A stretch of DNA of 64,000 nt, taken from contig NZ_VLTJ01000044.1 in the NCBI RefSeq assembly GCF_007558815.1, positions 62,001 to 126,000 of the forward strand, in the 5' to 3' direction. Source of the stretch: Verticiella sediminum. GTDB lineage: Bacteria; Pseudomonadota; Gammaproteobacteria; Burkholderiales; Burkholderiaceae_B. Under the pieces are notes generated by a model that saw nothing but the letters and a program-made list of their open reading frames with translations, had not been told where the DNA came from and did not search any database. The first letter of the stretch is position 1; every line of letters begins with the position of its first letter. This document shows, in pieces, positions 1-8,721 of this stretch. Position numbers and translations under genes: made by a program.

Positions 1-284
1 GGCCGCTCTTTCCGTGGCAGGAATTCGCCGCGCACGGGCTCATCGCCTGGCCCGACAACGCCGCGCTGCGGGCCCACCGCGTGCGCTTCGAGCGCGACGG
101 CGTGCCGGACGTGGCGTGGTTCCAGGAGCAGCTCGCACGCGTGGGCTACGAAGTGCCGCGCCACGGCATGCTCGACGAGCCTACGCGCAACGTCGTCGCC
201 GCGTTCCAGATGCGCTACCGGCCGCAGGACATCGCCGGCGAGCCGGACCGCGAGACCGCCGCACTGCTGGCCGCCCTGCCCTGA
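1..284 (+). CDS. N-acetylmuramoyl-L-alanine amidase, C-terminal part (partial)
   Basis: Only the last ~94 residues lie in the window, with codons in phase from base 3. The visible part begins PLFPWQEFAAHGLIAWPD, typical of the end of an AmpD/AmiD-type amidase_2 domain. It continues into a peptidoglycan-binding region (WFQEQLARVGYEVP, then an FQMRYRP segment). AmiD-type enzymes cleave the amide between MurNAc and the stem peptide during wall recycling. The catalytic zinc site is upstream of the window, so activity cannot be judged. Confidence 0.75.
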   Translation, partial: PLFPWQEFAAHGLIAWPDNAALRAHRVRFERDGVPDVAWFQEQLARVGYEVPRHGMLDEPTRNVVAAFQMRYRPQDIAGEPDRETAALLAALP

Positions 285-391
285 TCGTTCCCAAGGCAGG
301 CCCACGCGCCTGCCGCCATGGGACGACGCCCCCGCCAGGGGCGCTTTGACCCCTTGCGGCGGCTGGGCGATAAAAAATCTCGCGACAGCGC

Positions 392-420
392 TTGCGTCAT
401 CAAAAAAACCTCTCTATAAT
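392..420 (+). promoter_or_regulatory. Sigma-70 promoter of tRNA-fMet
   Basis: A -35 element TTGCGT (392-397) and a perfect -10 TATAAT (415-420) are separated by exactly 17 bases. They lie just upstream of the tRNA, so the start point would fall about 7 bases before the mature 5' end. Confidence 0.8.
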
Positions 421-433
421 TCAATTCTTCAGA

Positions 434-510
434 CGCGGGGTGGAGCAGTCTGGAAGCTCGTCGGGCTCATAACCCGAAGGTCACAGGTTCAAATCCTGTC
501 CCCGCAACCA
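434..510 (+). tRNA. tRNA-fMet (CAT), initiator
   Basis: A 77-base cloverleaf with the CCA tail encoded. The anticodon CAT is at 468-470. The acceptor stem pairs GCGGGG with CCCCGC, but the first position is an unpaired C facing A, the hallmark of bacterial initiator tRNA. The anticodon stem carries the GGG/CCC pairs, also typical of the initiator. The T loop is GGTTCAAATCC. Confidence 0.95.
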
Positions 511-549
511 GTTAAAAAATCATCTCGCTTTTGCGGGATGGCCAGCAGA

Positions 550-582
550 AAAGCCCGTCGGTACGCCGAGCGGGCTTTTTTG
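550..582 (+). terminator. Rho-independent terminator after tRNA-fMet
   Basis: AGCCCG (552-557) pairs with CGGGCT (571-576) around a short partly paired loop. It is preceded by A residues and followed by a run of T, so it could work in both directions. Confidence 0.85.
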
Positions 583-978
583 TTTTTCTCGCCACCGAGA
601 GGAAAGTCTCGGCAGCGAGCGGTCATCCCTCGCCCGTGCGGCGAGGCGGGCCGGCTCATTTCGCGCTCGACATCCGGCTCCGCTTGCCTGCTTCGGTCCG
701 CTGCCCGAACCGCGCAGATCAAGCGCGCGCGCCAACGCGCGCAGCCACCGTCCCCTCCACTCGACCATAGTAAAAACTACACACCTCGTTCCCAAAACGC
801 CGTAACGACATTCCCGGATGTAACCGGTAACACTCGCGGGTCGGCACACCCTGCCGGCCTTTTCACTGCGAAAACGAGGGAAAAAAGGCAGGTTTCGCCT
901 TGGCACGATTGTTGCGATATGGGAGATCAGACAAATCCTGCAACGCTCTGCCGTTGCGCCGCATTCAGGAGTTCCCCC
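583..978. other. Intergenic region with sigma-54 promoter
   Basis: About 400 bases without a supportable gene between the tRNA terminator and the small ORF at 979. It holds a dyad ACAT-TCCCGG-ATGT (808-821) roughly 80-90 bases upstream of a sigma-54 promoter motif at 900-917. That spacing is plausible for an enhancer-binding protein, but the dyad is not assigned to any known activator. Confidence 0.5.
900..917 (+). promoter_or_regulatory. Sigma-54 (-24/-12) promoter
   Basis: TTGGCACGATTGTTGCGA matches the RpoN consensus TGGCACG-N4-TTGC at every key position. The invariant GG (902-903) and GC (914-915) have exactly 10 bases between them. The predicted start is near 927, about 50 bases upstream of the small ORF at 979. 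An activator is not identified. Confidence 0.75.
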
Positions 979-1143
979 ATGCTGATCGCTTTCGAGACCG
1001 TGTTGGTGATCGTGTTCCTGTCCCTGGTCGCTCTGGGCATTGCCTTGCTGGGCGATCACGTCACGCAGGTGTTGTCGCGCAACGACCCGTGGCCGACGGT
1101 CAAGCGGGGGCGCCGCCTGGGCACCAGGCAGCAAGGGCATTGA
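979..1143 (+). CDS. Small single-pass membrane protein (hypothetical)
   Basis: A 54-residue ORF beginning MLIAFETVLVIVFL. Residues 4-25 form one strongly hydrophobic helix, followed by a basic cytosolic-type tail (VKRGRRLGTRQ). An AGGAG-like Shine-Dalgarno sits at 967-970. I do not recognise the family. Support comes from the start context, a membrane segment that would be improbable in random GC-rich sequence, and the sigma-54 promoter about 75 bases upstream of the start codon. It could instead be a leader on a transcript reaching scpB, but 340 bases separate them. Confidence 0.5.
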   Translation: MLIAFETVLVIVFLSLVALGIALLGDHVTQVLSRNDPWPTVKRGRRLGTRQQGH

Positions 1144-1485
1144 ATCCTCGCGACGGGACGCCGTGACGACCGACGCACCCTCGCACGCCAGCGCCACCCG
1201 CTCGCGTGCAGAAATGCCTTTATCGCGAAAGCGCGCTGTGTTACGATCCTTGCGTGGCTCACAGTGTGGTCATGCCGCTTGAAGGCATGCCGATCACCGG
1301 CTGGGCACACATGCAATAGGAATCGATACGTTCGCTGCGCCGCCAGGCGCCCCTGGAAGCGGACTGATTCACTTCTCGCGCGGCACCAACCTTCCATCTC
1401 CGGCGCCAACGCCGGTCGCTGCGCGAATCCACGATCTTAGCTTTGCCAGCGGGCACTCCCGCTTATTTCGACTCACGCTGAGCCT
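1144..1485. other. Intergenic region upstream of scpB
   Basis: About 340 bases with no convincing gene. It must carry the scpB promoter, but no clear -35/-10 pair was identified. A short dyad GGTCATGCCGCTTGAAGGCATGCC lies near 1268. Nothing else stands out. Confidence 0.4.
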
Positions 1486-2589
1486 ATGAACACCAGCGAG
1501 GCCAAGCTCGTCCTGGAGACCGCATTGCTATGCGCCCAGGCTCCGCTCGCGCTGTCCGACCTGCGCCGTCTGTTCGACAACGATCTGGATGCGGGCGAAG
1601 TCCGCGACCTGCTCGAGGAGCTGCGCGAGGATTGGGGGCAGCGCGGACTGGAACTGGTCACGCTTGCTTCGGGCTGGCGCTTTCAGAGCCGGGCTGCGAT
1701 GCAGATCTATCTGGAGCGCCTGACGCCGGAGCGGCCGCCCAAGTATTCGCGCGCTGCGCTCGAGACGCTGGCGATCATCGCGTATCGACAGCCGGTGACG
1801 CGGGGCGACATCGAGGAAATCCGCGGCGTGACCGTCTCCACCAACGTGGTGCGCGCCCTGGAGGACCGTGGCTGGATCGAGGTCATCGGCCATCGCGAAG
1901 CGCCCGGGCGGCCCGCCCTGCTCGGCACGACGCGGCAGTTCCTGGACGATCTCGGCCTGGCGGCGCTGGACGAATTGCCGCCGATCGACGAGCCCCAGGC
2001 CGCCGAGGTGCTTGCCGGTCTGGACTTCGGCGACGCCACGGCGCTCGTGCAGCCCGCCGCCCAGGTGGCCCTGGAGGGTCAGGAGGCGGCCGACGCCGAA
2101 CCCGCTCCGGCAGCGGGCGCCGAGACAGGCGGCGATGACGAGGGCAATGGCGGGGCGCACACCGTCGTGGCCGATGCCCATGAACCACCGCTGGCAGGCG
2201 AACCCTTGCCCGACGCGCCAGCTTCAGCCGCCGGGGCTGCGCACGAGGCGACAGCGCCAGCCGCACCTCCGACACCGGATACGGCCGGTGCCGATTTCCC
2301 GACGCGGGACGAACCGGCCTTGCTGCAGCCGGACGAATCCGCACCCACAGAACGACACGACCAAGAGACAGAACGTGCCGCCACCCAGTCCGACGGAGCT
2401 TCCATGGACGAGACTGGCGGCCCATCCCGACACGAGGCGAACGCCGCCGATGCCGAGGACGCAAACGCTGCCCCTGTCGCCGACGCTGCGTCGGCCATGG
2501 GGCTCCAGGCGGCCGACGGCCACCACGGCCCGGGCGACGACGAGAGCCGGGATGACACAACCGAAGAAGAATCCGACCATGACAGATAA
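1486..2589 (+). CDS. scpB: Segregation and condensation protein B (ScpB) with long acidic tail
   Basis: ScpB is the dimeric winged-helix subunit of the SMC-ScpA-ScpB condensin. Residues ~1-165 carry the tandem winged-helix core ([57 protein letters not shown]), all hallmark ScpB segments. Residues ~185-367 form an Ala/Asp/Glu/Pro-rich low-complexity tail that nearly doubles the usual length of about 180-200 aa. The stop overlaps the rluB start (ATGACAGATAA), giving translational coupling. ScpA is not in the window, although it commonly lies beside scpB. Confidence 0.93.
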   Translation: MNTSEAKLVLETALLCAQAPLALSDLRRLFDNDLDAGEVRDLLEELREDWGQRGLELVTLASGWRFQSRAAMQIYLERLTPERPPKYSRAALETLAIIAYRQPVTRGDIEEIRGVTVSTNVVRALEDRGWIEVIGHREAPGRPALLGTTRQFLDDLGLAALDELPPIDEPQAAEVLAGLDFGDATALVQPAAQVALEGQEAADAEPAPAAGAETGGDDEGNGGAHTVVADAHEPPLAGEPLPDAPASAAGAAHEATAPAAPPTPDTAGADFPTRDEPALLQPDESAPTERHDQETERAATQSDGASMDETGGPSRHEANAADAEDANAAPVADAASAMGLQAADGHHGPGDDESRDDTTEEESDHDR

Positions 2590-4243
2590 TTCGCGCGCCC
2601 TTCCGCCCGACGCTGCCCCTGAAGCCTCCGCCCCCGGCAACAGCCGTGGCCGCCGCGGCAACCTGCGCACGCCCTTTCGCCGCCGCCGTCCCAACGCCGC
2701 CGGCGACGCACCGGCCGCCGACGGTGTGGCCGGCCCTGCCGCCGCTGCGCCGGGCACCGCCGCAGCCGCAACCGAATCCACCGCGGTGGACCGCGGCTCG
2801 GATCGCGATGCCGACGAGGCCCTGGCCCTGATCGACACGGCCACGCCCTTCAAGCAGAAGCTCAGCAAATTCCTCTCGAGCGATGTGGTCGCCCCCAAGC
2901 TGCACAAGGTCCTGGCCGATGCCGGCATCGGCTCGCGCCGGGAAATGGAGGAGCTGATCGTGGCCGGCCGCGTGTCGGTGAACGGCGAGCCGGCCCATAT
3001 CGGGCAGCGCGTGGCGCCGACCGATCAGGTCCGCGTCAACGGCAAGGTGCTCGAGCGCCGCATGCGCAACAAGGCGCCGCGCATCATCCTTTATCACAAG
3101 CCCGCCGGCGAGATCGTCACGCACGACGATCCGAACGGCCGCGCCACGGTGTTCAGCCGGCTGCCCAAGATCAAGAACGGCAAATGGCTCTCCGCCGGCC
3201 GCCTCGACCTCAACACCGAAGGCCTGTTGATCTTCACGACCTCCGGCGATCTCGCCAACCGCCTGATGCACCCGCGCTACGGTCTGGAGCGCGAATACGC
3301 GGTCCGGGTGCTGGCCGAGCTCACCCCCGAACAGCAGCGCATGCTGACCGAAGGCGTGCAACTGGATGACGGGCCGGCGGCCTTCGGCGCGCTGCAGTTC
3401 CTCGGCGGCGAGGGCAGCAACCGCTGGTACCGCGTCACCTTGAGCGAAGGCCGCAACCGCGAGGTGCGCCGGATGTTCGAAGCGGCCGGGGTGATGGTGA
3501 GCCGCCTGATCCGCGTGCGCTTCGGCGACATCGGCCTGCCCCGCAACCTGCGCCGCGGCCGCTGGGAAGAACTGGACCCGCAGACGGTCACCGCGCTCAT
3601 GCTGCAGCTCGGCCTCATCCGCGACACCGAGGAAGGCGGCGGCAAGCGCAAGCACACGCAGCCGCTGTCCAACGACAACGCCCTGCCGCCGGGATTCGGC
3701 ACACTCGAACAGAACGGCATGAACGGCGCGCGCGTCGGCCGCCGCGGTGTTGTGAAGGGTGGCCGCAAGGCCGGCATGAGCACGCCTTCCGACCCCTTCG
3801 GCGTAGGCGGGATGACCGCCACCGCCCCCGTCGGTCTGCTGGTGTCGGGCGGCTTCGCAAACGGCCATCCGCACGCCGGCGGCACGGCAGGCAACGCGGG
3901 TGGCAAGGGCGGTGCCCGCAAGAGCAGCGGCGGCCCGCGCTCGCGTACCGGCGCTGGCGGCCAGCAGACCAGGGTTGCCGGCCCCGGCGCCGGCAAAGCT
4001 GCCGGCAAGCCCCCCGGCAACGCCCCCAGTCGCGGCGCCCGCCGCGGTCGTCCGGCGGGCGCCGAGGGCGAACAGGCCGGCGCCAAGCCTGCCGCCGCCA
4101 AGGGTCCGCGCGGCAACGCGGCGCGCAAGACAGCCGCCCCACGCAAGCCGTCCGCCCCGCGCGAGGAACGCCAGCCGCGCAGCGCCCGCGCCCACGAATC
4201 GCACCTGCCCTTCGTCGCCAGCCGCGGCGCACGGCGCGGCTGA
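2579..4243 (+). CDS. rluB: 23S rRNA pseudouridine(2605) synthase RluB
   Basis: Isomerises a uridine in the peptidyl-transferase region of 23S rRNA. The start codon overlaps the scpB stop. Residues ~103-150 form an S4 RNA-binding domain ([21 protein letters not shown]). The catalytic domain contains GRLDLNTEG with the nucleophile Asp210, and later [13 protein letters not shown]. After the core ends near residue 344, about 210 further residues are a Gly/Ala/Lys/Arg-rich disordered tail. The ~100-residue N-terminal stretch before S4 is also low-complexity and Arg-rich. At 554 aa it is about twice the E. coli enzyme; such basic tails are common in Burkholderiales RluB. Confidence 0.92.
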   Translation: MTDNSRALPPDAAPEASAPGNSRGRRGNLRTPFRRRRPNAAGDAPAADGVAGPAAAAPGTAAAATESTAVDRGSDRDADEALALIDTATPFKQKLSKFLSSDVVAPKLHKVLADAGIGSRREMEELIVAGRVSVNGEPAHIGQRVAPTDQVRVNGKVLERRMRNKAPRIILYHKPAGEIVTHDDPNGRATVFSRLPKIKNGKWLSAGRLDLNTEGLLIFTTSGDLANRLMHPRYGLEREYAVRVLAELTPEQQRMLTEGVQLDDGPAAFGALQFLGGEGSNRWYRVTLSEGRNREVRRMFEAAGVMVSRLIRVRFGDIGLPRNLRRGRWEELDPQTVTALMLQLGLIRDTEEGGGKRKHTQPLSNDNALPPGFGTLEQNGMNGARVGRRGVVKGGRKAGMSTPSDPFGVGGMTATAPVGLLVSGGFANGHPHAGGTAGNAGGKGGARKSSGGPRSRTGAGGQQTRVAGPGAGKAAGKPPGNAPSRGARRGRPAGAEGEQAGAKPAAAKGPRGNAARKTAAPRKPSAPREERQPRSARAHESHLPFVASRGARRG

Positions 4244-4251
4244 AAACACCA

Positions 4252-4280
4252 GCCCGGCACACCGGGCTCTGTACCTTTTC
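4252..4280 (+). terminator. Probable terminator after rluB
   Basis: AGCCCGG (4252-4258) and CCGGGCT (4263-4269) form a perfect 7-bp stem with a CACA loop. The following T tract (tgtacctttt) is weak, so termination may be partial. Confidence 0.5.
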
Positions 4281-4411
4281 CGCTGCGATGCTACGTCATG
4301 GTTGGACGCTGGCTCGACAACTACCTTACAATCTGCAAGTTAGTTTGCCGCGCCGCACAGAGCGTCGCCTTTTCGTCAGCCACTCCAGCAACGAAGGTAC
4401 AGAGCATACAC

Positions 4412-4765
4412 ATGAGACAAAGGAGACAAGGCATTCTGCGGACGGTTGCCCCCGTCCTGGCAGTGCTTGCCTGTACGGTGTCGGGCCCCACGCTTGCGGC
4501 CGATGCGCCCCAGGGCAGCATCGAAGACGGCAAGAACAAGATTTCCATGTGTATCGGGTGCCATGGCATCCCCGGCTATCGGGCGAGCTTCCCCGAGGTC
4601 TACACAGTGCCCAAGATCGCCGGGCAGAACGCCGCCTACGTCGCGGCCGCGCTCAACGAGTACAAGAGCGGTGCGCGCTCGCACCCCACCATGGACGGCA
4701 TTGCCAAGAGTCTGTCGGATCAGGATATCGCCGATCTGGCCGCCTACTACGCCAGCCGCAAATGA
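4412..4765 (+). CDS. Class I cytochrome c, small periplasmic
   Basis: A 117-residue protein with a Sec signal peptide (MRQRRQGILRT followed by a hydrophobic stretch ending TLAADA). A single haem-attachment site CIGCH lies in the mature N-terminus. This start was chosen over the longer frame because it gives a clean signal peptide. The C-terminal LSDQDIADLAAYYASRK helix is typical of cytochrome c553/c4-like electron carriers. Its stop overlaps an in-frame start of the next cytochrome frame, so the two are coupled. The electron-transfer partner is unknown. Confidence 0.88.
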   Translation: MRQRRQGILRTVAPVLAVLACTVSGPTLAADAPQGSIEDGKNKISMCIGCHGIPGYRASFPEVYTVPKIAGQNAAYVAAALNEYKSGARSHPTMDGIAKSLSDQDIADLAAYYASRK

Positions 4766-4779
4766 CTCCGGGGACCACC

Positions 4780-5142
4780 ATGAAGCGCCAGCTCCTCGCC
4801 CTCGCGGGCATCGCCTTGTCGACCGCGGCCCTGACCGCGCAGGCGGCAGATCTTGCCGCCGGTCGCGCCGTCTTCGAGAAATTCAACTGCGCGTCCTGCC
4901 ACGGGGCGGACGCCAAGACGTCGGTCGATCCGTCCTACCCCATCCTGGCCGGCCAGCACGCGGACTATCTCGCGCACGCCCTGCGCGCCTACCAGCGCGG
5001 CCAGGCGGGCCTGCCGGCCAGCGCCAACGTACGGCGCAACGCCGTGATGGGCGCCTTCGCCGTGCAGCTCTCGCCGCAGGACATCGACAACGTGGCGGCC
5101 TGGCTGGCGTCGCTGCCGAGCGACCTGGGCACGCGGCGCTGA
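4780..5142 (+). CDS. Class I cytochrome c, second of a pair
   Basis: A 120-residue periplasmic monohaem cytochrome. The signal peptide MKRQLLALAGIALSTAALTAQA is followed by a CASCHG haem site. A Met in NAVMGAF is a likely sixth ligand, and the C-terminal helix reads LSPQDIDNVAAWLASL. An alternative in-frame ATG at 4762 would overlap the previous stop; the 4780 start was chosen because it begins a canonical signal peptide. Together the pair resembles the two halves of a dihaem cytochrome c4, a common arrangement in Burkholderiales feeding terminal oxidases. Confidence 0.88.
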   Translation: MKRQLLALAGIALSTAALTAQAADLAAGRAVFEKFNCASCHGADAKTSVDPSYPILAGQHADYLAHALRAYQRGQAGLPASANVRRNAVMGAFAVQLSPQDIDNVAAWLASLPSDLGTRR

Positions 5143-5230
5143 AGATCGCGGGCCCGCCTGTCCGGGCGCGCCACGTCGTGTCCGCCACACGCCGGGACAC
5201 CGGCCAGGCGGGCGGCACAGGGCGATCGGC

Positions 5231-5653
5231 TCACCCCGCCGCGCGGCGGATGAGTTCCAGATACTTCTCCGAATCCGGCGGGCTCCGGTCGCGCTGGGCT
5301 TCCCAGACGATCTGGCCCAGGGCCTCCATCAACTGGTGCGCGGCGTGGTGCGCATCGGTGCGCGACACCAGGCGCTGGTAGGCCGCGCGGATGCCCGGCG
5401 GCTGGTCGATCGACAGTTGTTCGGCGATCGCCAGATGCATGGACAAGTGCAGAAAGGGGTTGGTCCGCCCCCCTTCGGGTAGATAGTCCGCGTCGGTGGA
5501 CGCCTCGTCCATCAGTACGGCGTGGTACTCCGGGTGTTCGATGATCCAGTCGAGCGCCATCGCCTCCAGCGGAGTCAGGAGCTCGTCCTGTCGGTGCTTG
5601 CGCCAGGTGTCCATGAAGAATTGGCGCACCTGTTCACGGGATGGATTGAACAT
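5231..5653 (-). CDS. DUF1841 family protein
   Basis: A 140-residue cytosolic protein beginning MFNPSREQVRQFFMDTWRKH, with the segment HPEYHAVL and the motif NPFLHLSMHLAIAEQLSIDQPPGIR. These are diagnostic of the DUF1841 family, which is widespread in beta- and gammaproteobacteria and of unknown function. The His-rich LHLSMH segment hints at metal or nucleotide binding, but nothing in the sequence proves it. It is transcribed divergently from lysC. Confidence 0.85.
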   Translation of the reverse strand: MFNPSREQVRQFFMDTWRKHRQDELLTPLEAMALDWIIEHPEYHAVLMDEASTDADYLPEGGRTNPFLHLSMHLAIAEQLSIDQPPGIRAAYQRLVSRTDAHHAAHQLMEALGQIVWEAQRDRSPPDSEKYLELIRRAAG

Positions 5654-5805
5654 GCCTGGCCTCGTATGCGGGATGCCGACATTCTAACGCCGCGGGCCGC
5701 CGCGAACCTGGGCCTCATTTGGCGATCCCCGGCGAAGCAGCTATCATTTTCTGTTTTGTGCGCCCTTGCGAGCGCGTCCCCAATCATTCATCGCAGGCAC
5801 TGACC

Positions 5806-7071
5806 ATGGCTTTATACGTACACAAATACGGCGGCACCTCGATGGGCTCGGTAGAGCGCATCAAGAATGTCGCGCGCCGCGTGGCCAAGTGGCATCGCGC
5901 CGGCCACCAGGTCATCGTGGTGCCCTCGGCCATGTCGGGAGAAACCAATCGCCTCATCGGCCTCGCCAAGGAAATCCAGAAGGATCCGGACCCGCGCGAG
6001 CTCGACATGCTGGCGTCCACGGGCGAGCAGGCCAGCGTCGCGCTGCTCAGCATGGCCCTGCTCGAGCAGGGCGTGGCCGCGCGCAGCTACACGGGCTGGC
6101 AGGTTCCCGTGCGCACCGATTCGTCCTATACCAAGGCCCGCATTCAGTCGATCGACGATGCGCGCGTGCGCGCCGACCTGGACGCCGGCAAGGTGGTCGT
6201 GATCACCGGGTTCCAGGGCATGGACGAGGACAACAACATCACTACCCTGGGCCGCGGCGGCTCGGACACCTCGGCGGTCGCGGTCGCGGCCGCCATGGGC
6301 GCGGTGGAGTGCCTAATCTACACCGACGTCGACGGCGTCTACACGACCGACCCGCGCGTGGTGCCCGAAGCGCGCCGCATGAACGTCATTTCCTTCGAGG
6401 AGATGCTCGAGATGGCATCGCTGGGCTCCAAGGTCCTGCAGATCCGCTCGGTGGAGTTCGCCGGCCGCTACCGCATGCCCACCCGGGTGCTGTCCTCGCT
6501 CACCGACCCGGACATCCCGCTCGACGCAGAAAGCCGCTCGGGCACCCTCATTACCTTCGAGGAAGACGAAAAAATGGAAACCGCAGCCGTCTCCGGCATC
6601 GCCTTCAGCCGCGACGAAGCCAAGCTGACCCTGGTGGCCGTGCCGGACAGGCCGGGCATCGCCCACAGCATCCTCGGCCCGATCGCCGCGGCCAACATCG
6701 ACGTCGACGTGATCGTGCAGAACCAGTCGATCGACGGCCACACCGACTTCTCGTTCACCGTCAACCGCAACGAGTACGGCCGTGCGGTCGAGGTGCTGAA
6801 CAAGCAGGTGCTGCCGGCCGTCGGCGCGCGCGAAGTGGTCACCGACGACAAGGTGTGCAAGGTCTCGATCGTGGGCATCGGCATGCGCTCGCACGTGGGC
6901 ATCGCCAGCCTGATGTTCGAAACCCTGGCCCAGGAAGGCATCAACATCCAGATGATCAGCACCAGCGAGATCAAGACCTCGGTGATCATCGCCGACAAGT
7001 ACATGGAACTCGCCGTGCGTGCGCTGCACAAGGCCTTCGGCCTGGACCAGGTCGGCACATCGAGCACCTGA
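5806..7071 (+). CDS. lysC: Aspartate kinase
   Basis: Catalyses ATP-dependent phosphorylation of L-aspartate, the first step to lysine, threonine and methionine. Residues 1-250 are the amino-acid kinase domain with KYGGTS (residues 7-12), TLGRGGSDTSAVAVAAA and DVDGVYTTDPR. The C-terminus holds tandem ACT domains (LTLVAVPDRPGIAHSILGPI; KVSIVGIGMRSHVGIASLMF, ending EIKTSVII) for allosteric control. At 421 aa it has the usual length of a beta-proteobacterial monofunctional enzyme. The start gives MALYVHKYGG; longer upstream frames are not supported. The gene is followed by tRNA-Ser. Confidence 0.96.
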   Translation: MALYVHKYGGTSMGSVERIKNVARRVAKWHRAGHQVIVVPSAMSGETNRLIGLAKEIQKDPDPRELDMLASTGEQASVALLSMALLEQGVAARSYTGWQVPVRTDSSYTKARIQSIDDARVRADLDAGKVVVITGFQGMDEDNNITTLGRGGSDTSAVAVAAAMGAVECLIYTDVDGVYTTDPRVVPEARRMNVISFEEMLEMASLGSKVLQIRSVEFAGRYRMPTRVLSSLTDPDIPLDAESRSGTLITFEEDEKMETAAVSGIAFSRDEAKLTLVAVPDRPGIAHSILGPIAAANIDVDVIVQNQSIDGHTDFSFTVNRNEYGRAVEVLNKQVLPAVGAREVVTDDKVCKVSIVGIGMRSHVGIASLMFETLAQEGINIQMISTSEIKTSVIIADKYMELAVRALHKAFGLDQVGTSST

Positions 7072-7117
7072 ACGCGCGATTCGGCGCCGCGGCCGTGGCC
7101 ACAAGGCCACGGCCGTG

Positions 7118-7123
7118 CTAGAA
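7118..7123 (+). promoter_or_regulatory. -10 element of tRNA-Ser
   Basis: TAGAAT lies 16 bases before the mature tRNA. No good -35 is visible because a perfect 11-bp hairpin (7090-7115) occupies that position. Promoter identification therefore rests on the -10 only. Confidence 0.4.
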
Positions 7124-7139
7124 TGGCGCTCTTTCCTTC

Positions 7140-7231
7140 GGAGACGTGCCCGAGTGGCCGAAGGGGCTCCCCTGCTAAGGGAGTATGCGGCTAAAACTGC
7201 ATCGTGGGTTCGAATCCCACCGTCTCCGCCA
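7140..7231 (+). tRNA. tRNA-Ser (GCT)
   Basis: A 92-base class II tRNA with a long variable arm. The acceptor stem is GGAGACG with CGTCTCC, discriminator G and encoded CCA (7229-7231). The anticodon GCT at 7174-7176 reads AGC and AGT. The T arm is GTGGGTTCGAATCCCAC. Confidence 0.95.
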
Positions 7232-7241
7232 GATTGGAATG

Positions 7242-7272
7242 AAAAAAGCCCCTCCCTGCGAGGGGCTTTTTT
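7242..7272 (+). terminator. Rho-independent terminator after tRNA-Ser
   Basis: AAAAAAGCCCCTCCCTGCGAGGGGC, a strong GCCCCTC/GAGGGGC stem, is followed by a run of six T. Confidence 0.9.
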
Positions 7273-7563
7273 CGTCGCCGGGCCGTCCCAAGATGGAAAG
7301 CGTCTCCCAGGGGGCAGCGCAGCGGTAAACGCGGAGGCCATTTTTCATGGTGCGCCACCAGCGGCACGGTGGCTGTCCAACACGCGAACGCACACGCCAC
7401 CTACCGCGCCGGACACAGGCAGCGCGTCACCGCCGCGTCGACCCGGCACGGCCCGGCTTGCCCAGACGGCCTCCCGCATGAGGGCCGCGCAGGTCTTACG
7501 ACCGGGCCTACAACCCGCTAAGATTCGCCCTGCCCGCCAACCTCAGGAGCCGGGGTCATCGCC
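7273..7563. other. Intergenic region upstream of the diguanylate cyclase
   Basis: About 290 bases between the tRNA-Ser terminator and the next gene. No gene, repeat or clear promoter could be supported. Confidence 0.4.
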
Positions 7564-8721
7564 ATGGGTGGCGCCACATTCGCCCTGATCGTCAATATCA
7601 GCATAGCCGCCCTGTTCGCGGCCACCTTCGGCGTCCTGGGCGCGACCACCGCCAAGCACCGCCGCGTCCTGTGGTTCTCGGCCAGCTATGCGATCGGCAT
7701 ACTCACGCCCGTGAGCGAGCTGCTGATTTCACGGGTCCACTGGCCGGCTCCCTTCATCGCCCTGAGCTATGGAAGCTTCGCGCTGGCTTTCCTCGTCATG
7801 GCCTGCGGCCTGTCGGCGTTCCATGGCCGGCCGATTCCCTGGCGCCTGCTGCTGCCGCTGCTGATCGGGACCCTGGCGCTGCGCTGGGCCATCTGGGACG
7901 GCACCCGCGGCACGCTGACCTACGAGCTGTGCTACCAGTTGCCGTTCGCCGTTGCGATGAGCGTGTGCGCCGCCATCGTCCTGCGCGCGAGCGCGCGGCG
8001 CCCGCTCGATCTGGCCCTGGCGGGAATGTTCCTGCTCTCGGCCCTGCACTTCCTGGCCAAGCCTTTCGTCGCGGTGGCGGTCGGGTCGGGCTTGACGGCC
8101 CAGGCCTACGTACGCAGCACCTACGCCCTGTTCTCGCAGACCGGCACCGGCGCACTGCTCGTGACGACCGGCCTGCTGCTCATGCTCGTCGTGGTGCGCG
8201 ACATGCTCGACGGTGAGCGCCACCAGGCGATGACCGACGCGCTCTCCGAGCTGCTCAACCGGCGCGGCTTCGAGGAACATGCCCCGCTCGCCATGGCGGC
8301 GGCCGCGCGCCACGGCCGATCGACAGCCCTGCTGATGTGCGATCTCGATCACTTCAAGAAGATCAACGACACGCTCGGCCACGCCGCCGGAGACGACGTG
8401 ATCCGCGCCTTCTCATCGCTGCTGCGGCGGGTGGTGCCGCCGGACGCCCTGGCCTGCCGCCTGGGCGGCGAGGAGTTCGTCGTCCTGCTGCCGGATGCGG
8501 ATGGCACGCGCGCACTGCAGGTGGCCGAATCGATCCGCCATGCCTTGCATCAGGACGACCTGCCGGGCACGCCCGGCCTGGCCCCGGTCACGACGAGCAT
8601 CGGCGCGGCGCTGCTGCGCCCGGGCGTGAGTCTCGATGCCCTCATGCACGAGGCCGACACGGCGCTGTACTCGGCCAAGCAGGCCGGGCGCGATCGCGTC
8701 TGGCTCGCAGGCAGCGCGTGA
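7564..8721 (+). CDS. Membrane-bound diguanylate cyclase (GGDEF)
   Basis: Makes cyclic di-GMP from two GTP. The N-terminal ~210 residues contain six or seven hydrophobic helices, a membrane sensor of unrecognised type. The GGDEF domain begins with MTDALSELLNRRGFEEH and has LLMCDLDHFKKINDTLGHAAGDDV and the active-site motif G301GEEF305. Positions six and nine upstream of GGEEF are Ala and Pro rather than the Asp and Arg of an RxxD site, so product inhibition through the canonical I-site is not expected. No EAL domain follows. It stands alone, with no adjacent two-component gene. Confidence 0.92.
   Translation: MGGATFALIVNISIAALFAATFGVLGATTAKHRRVLWFSASYAIGILTPVSELLISRVHWPAPFIALSYGSFALAFLVMACGLSAFHGRPIPWRLLLPLLIGTLALRWAIWDGTRGTLTYELCYQLPFAVAMSVCAAIVLRASARRPLDLALAGMFLLSALHFLAKPFVAVAVGSGLTAQAYVRSTYALFSQTGTGALLVTTGLLLMLVVVRDMLDGERHQAMTDALSELLNRRGFEEHAPLAMAAAARHGRSTALLMCDLDHFKKINDTLGHAAGDDVIRAFSSLLRRVVPPDALACRLGGEEFVVLLPDADGTRALQVAESIRHALHQDDLPGTPGLAPVTTSIGAALLRPGVSLDALMHEADTALYSAKQAGRDRVWLAGSA

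Noticed and set aside
346-1143. 265-codon frame covering tRNA-fMet and its terminator
   Set aside because: It runs through a tRNA and a terminator. Only the last 54 codons have a ribosome site and a plausible product.
1883-4249. 788-codon open frame antisense to scpB-rluB
   Set aside because: Low-complexity translation without motifs, covered by well-supported genes on the other strand.
7090-7115. Perfect 11-bp hairpin after lysC as terminator
   Set aside because: No T tract follows; the sequence runs straight into the tRNA-Ser -10 element. Possibly a pause or mRNA end, not called a terminator.
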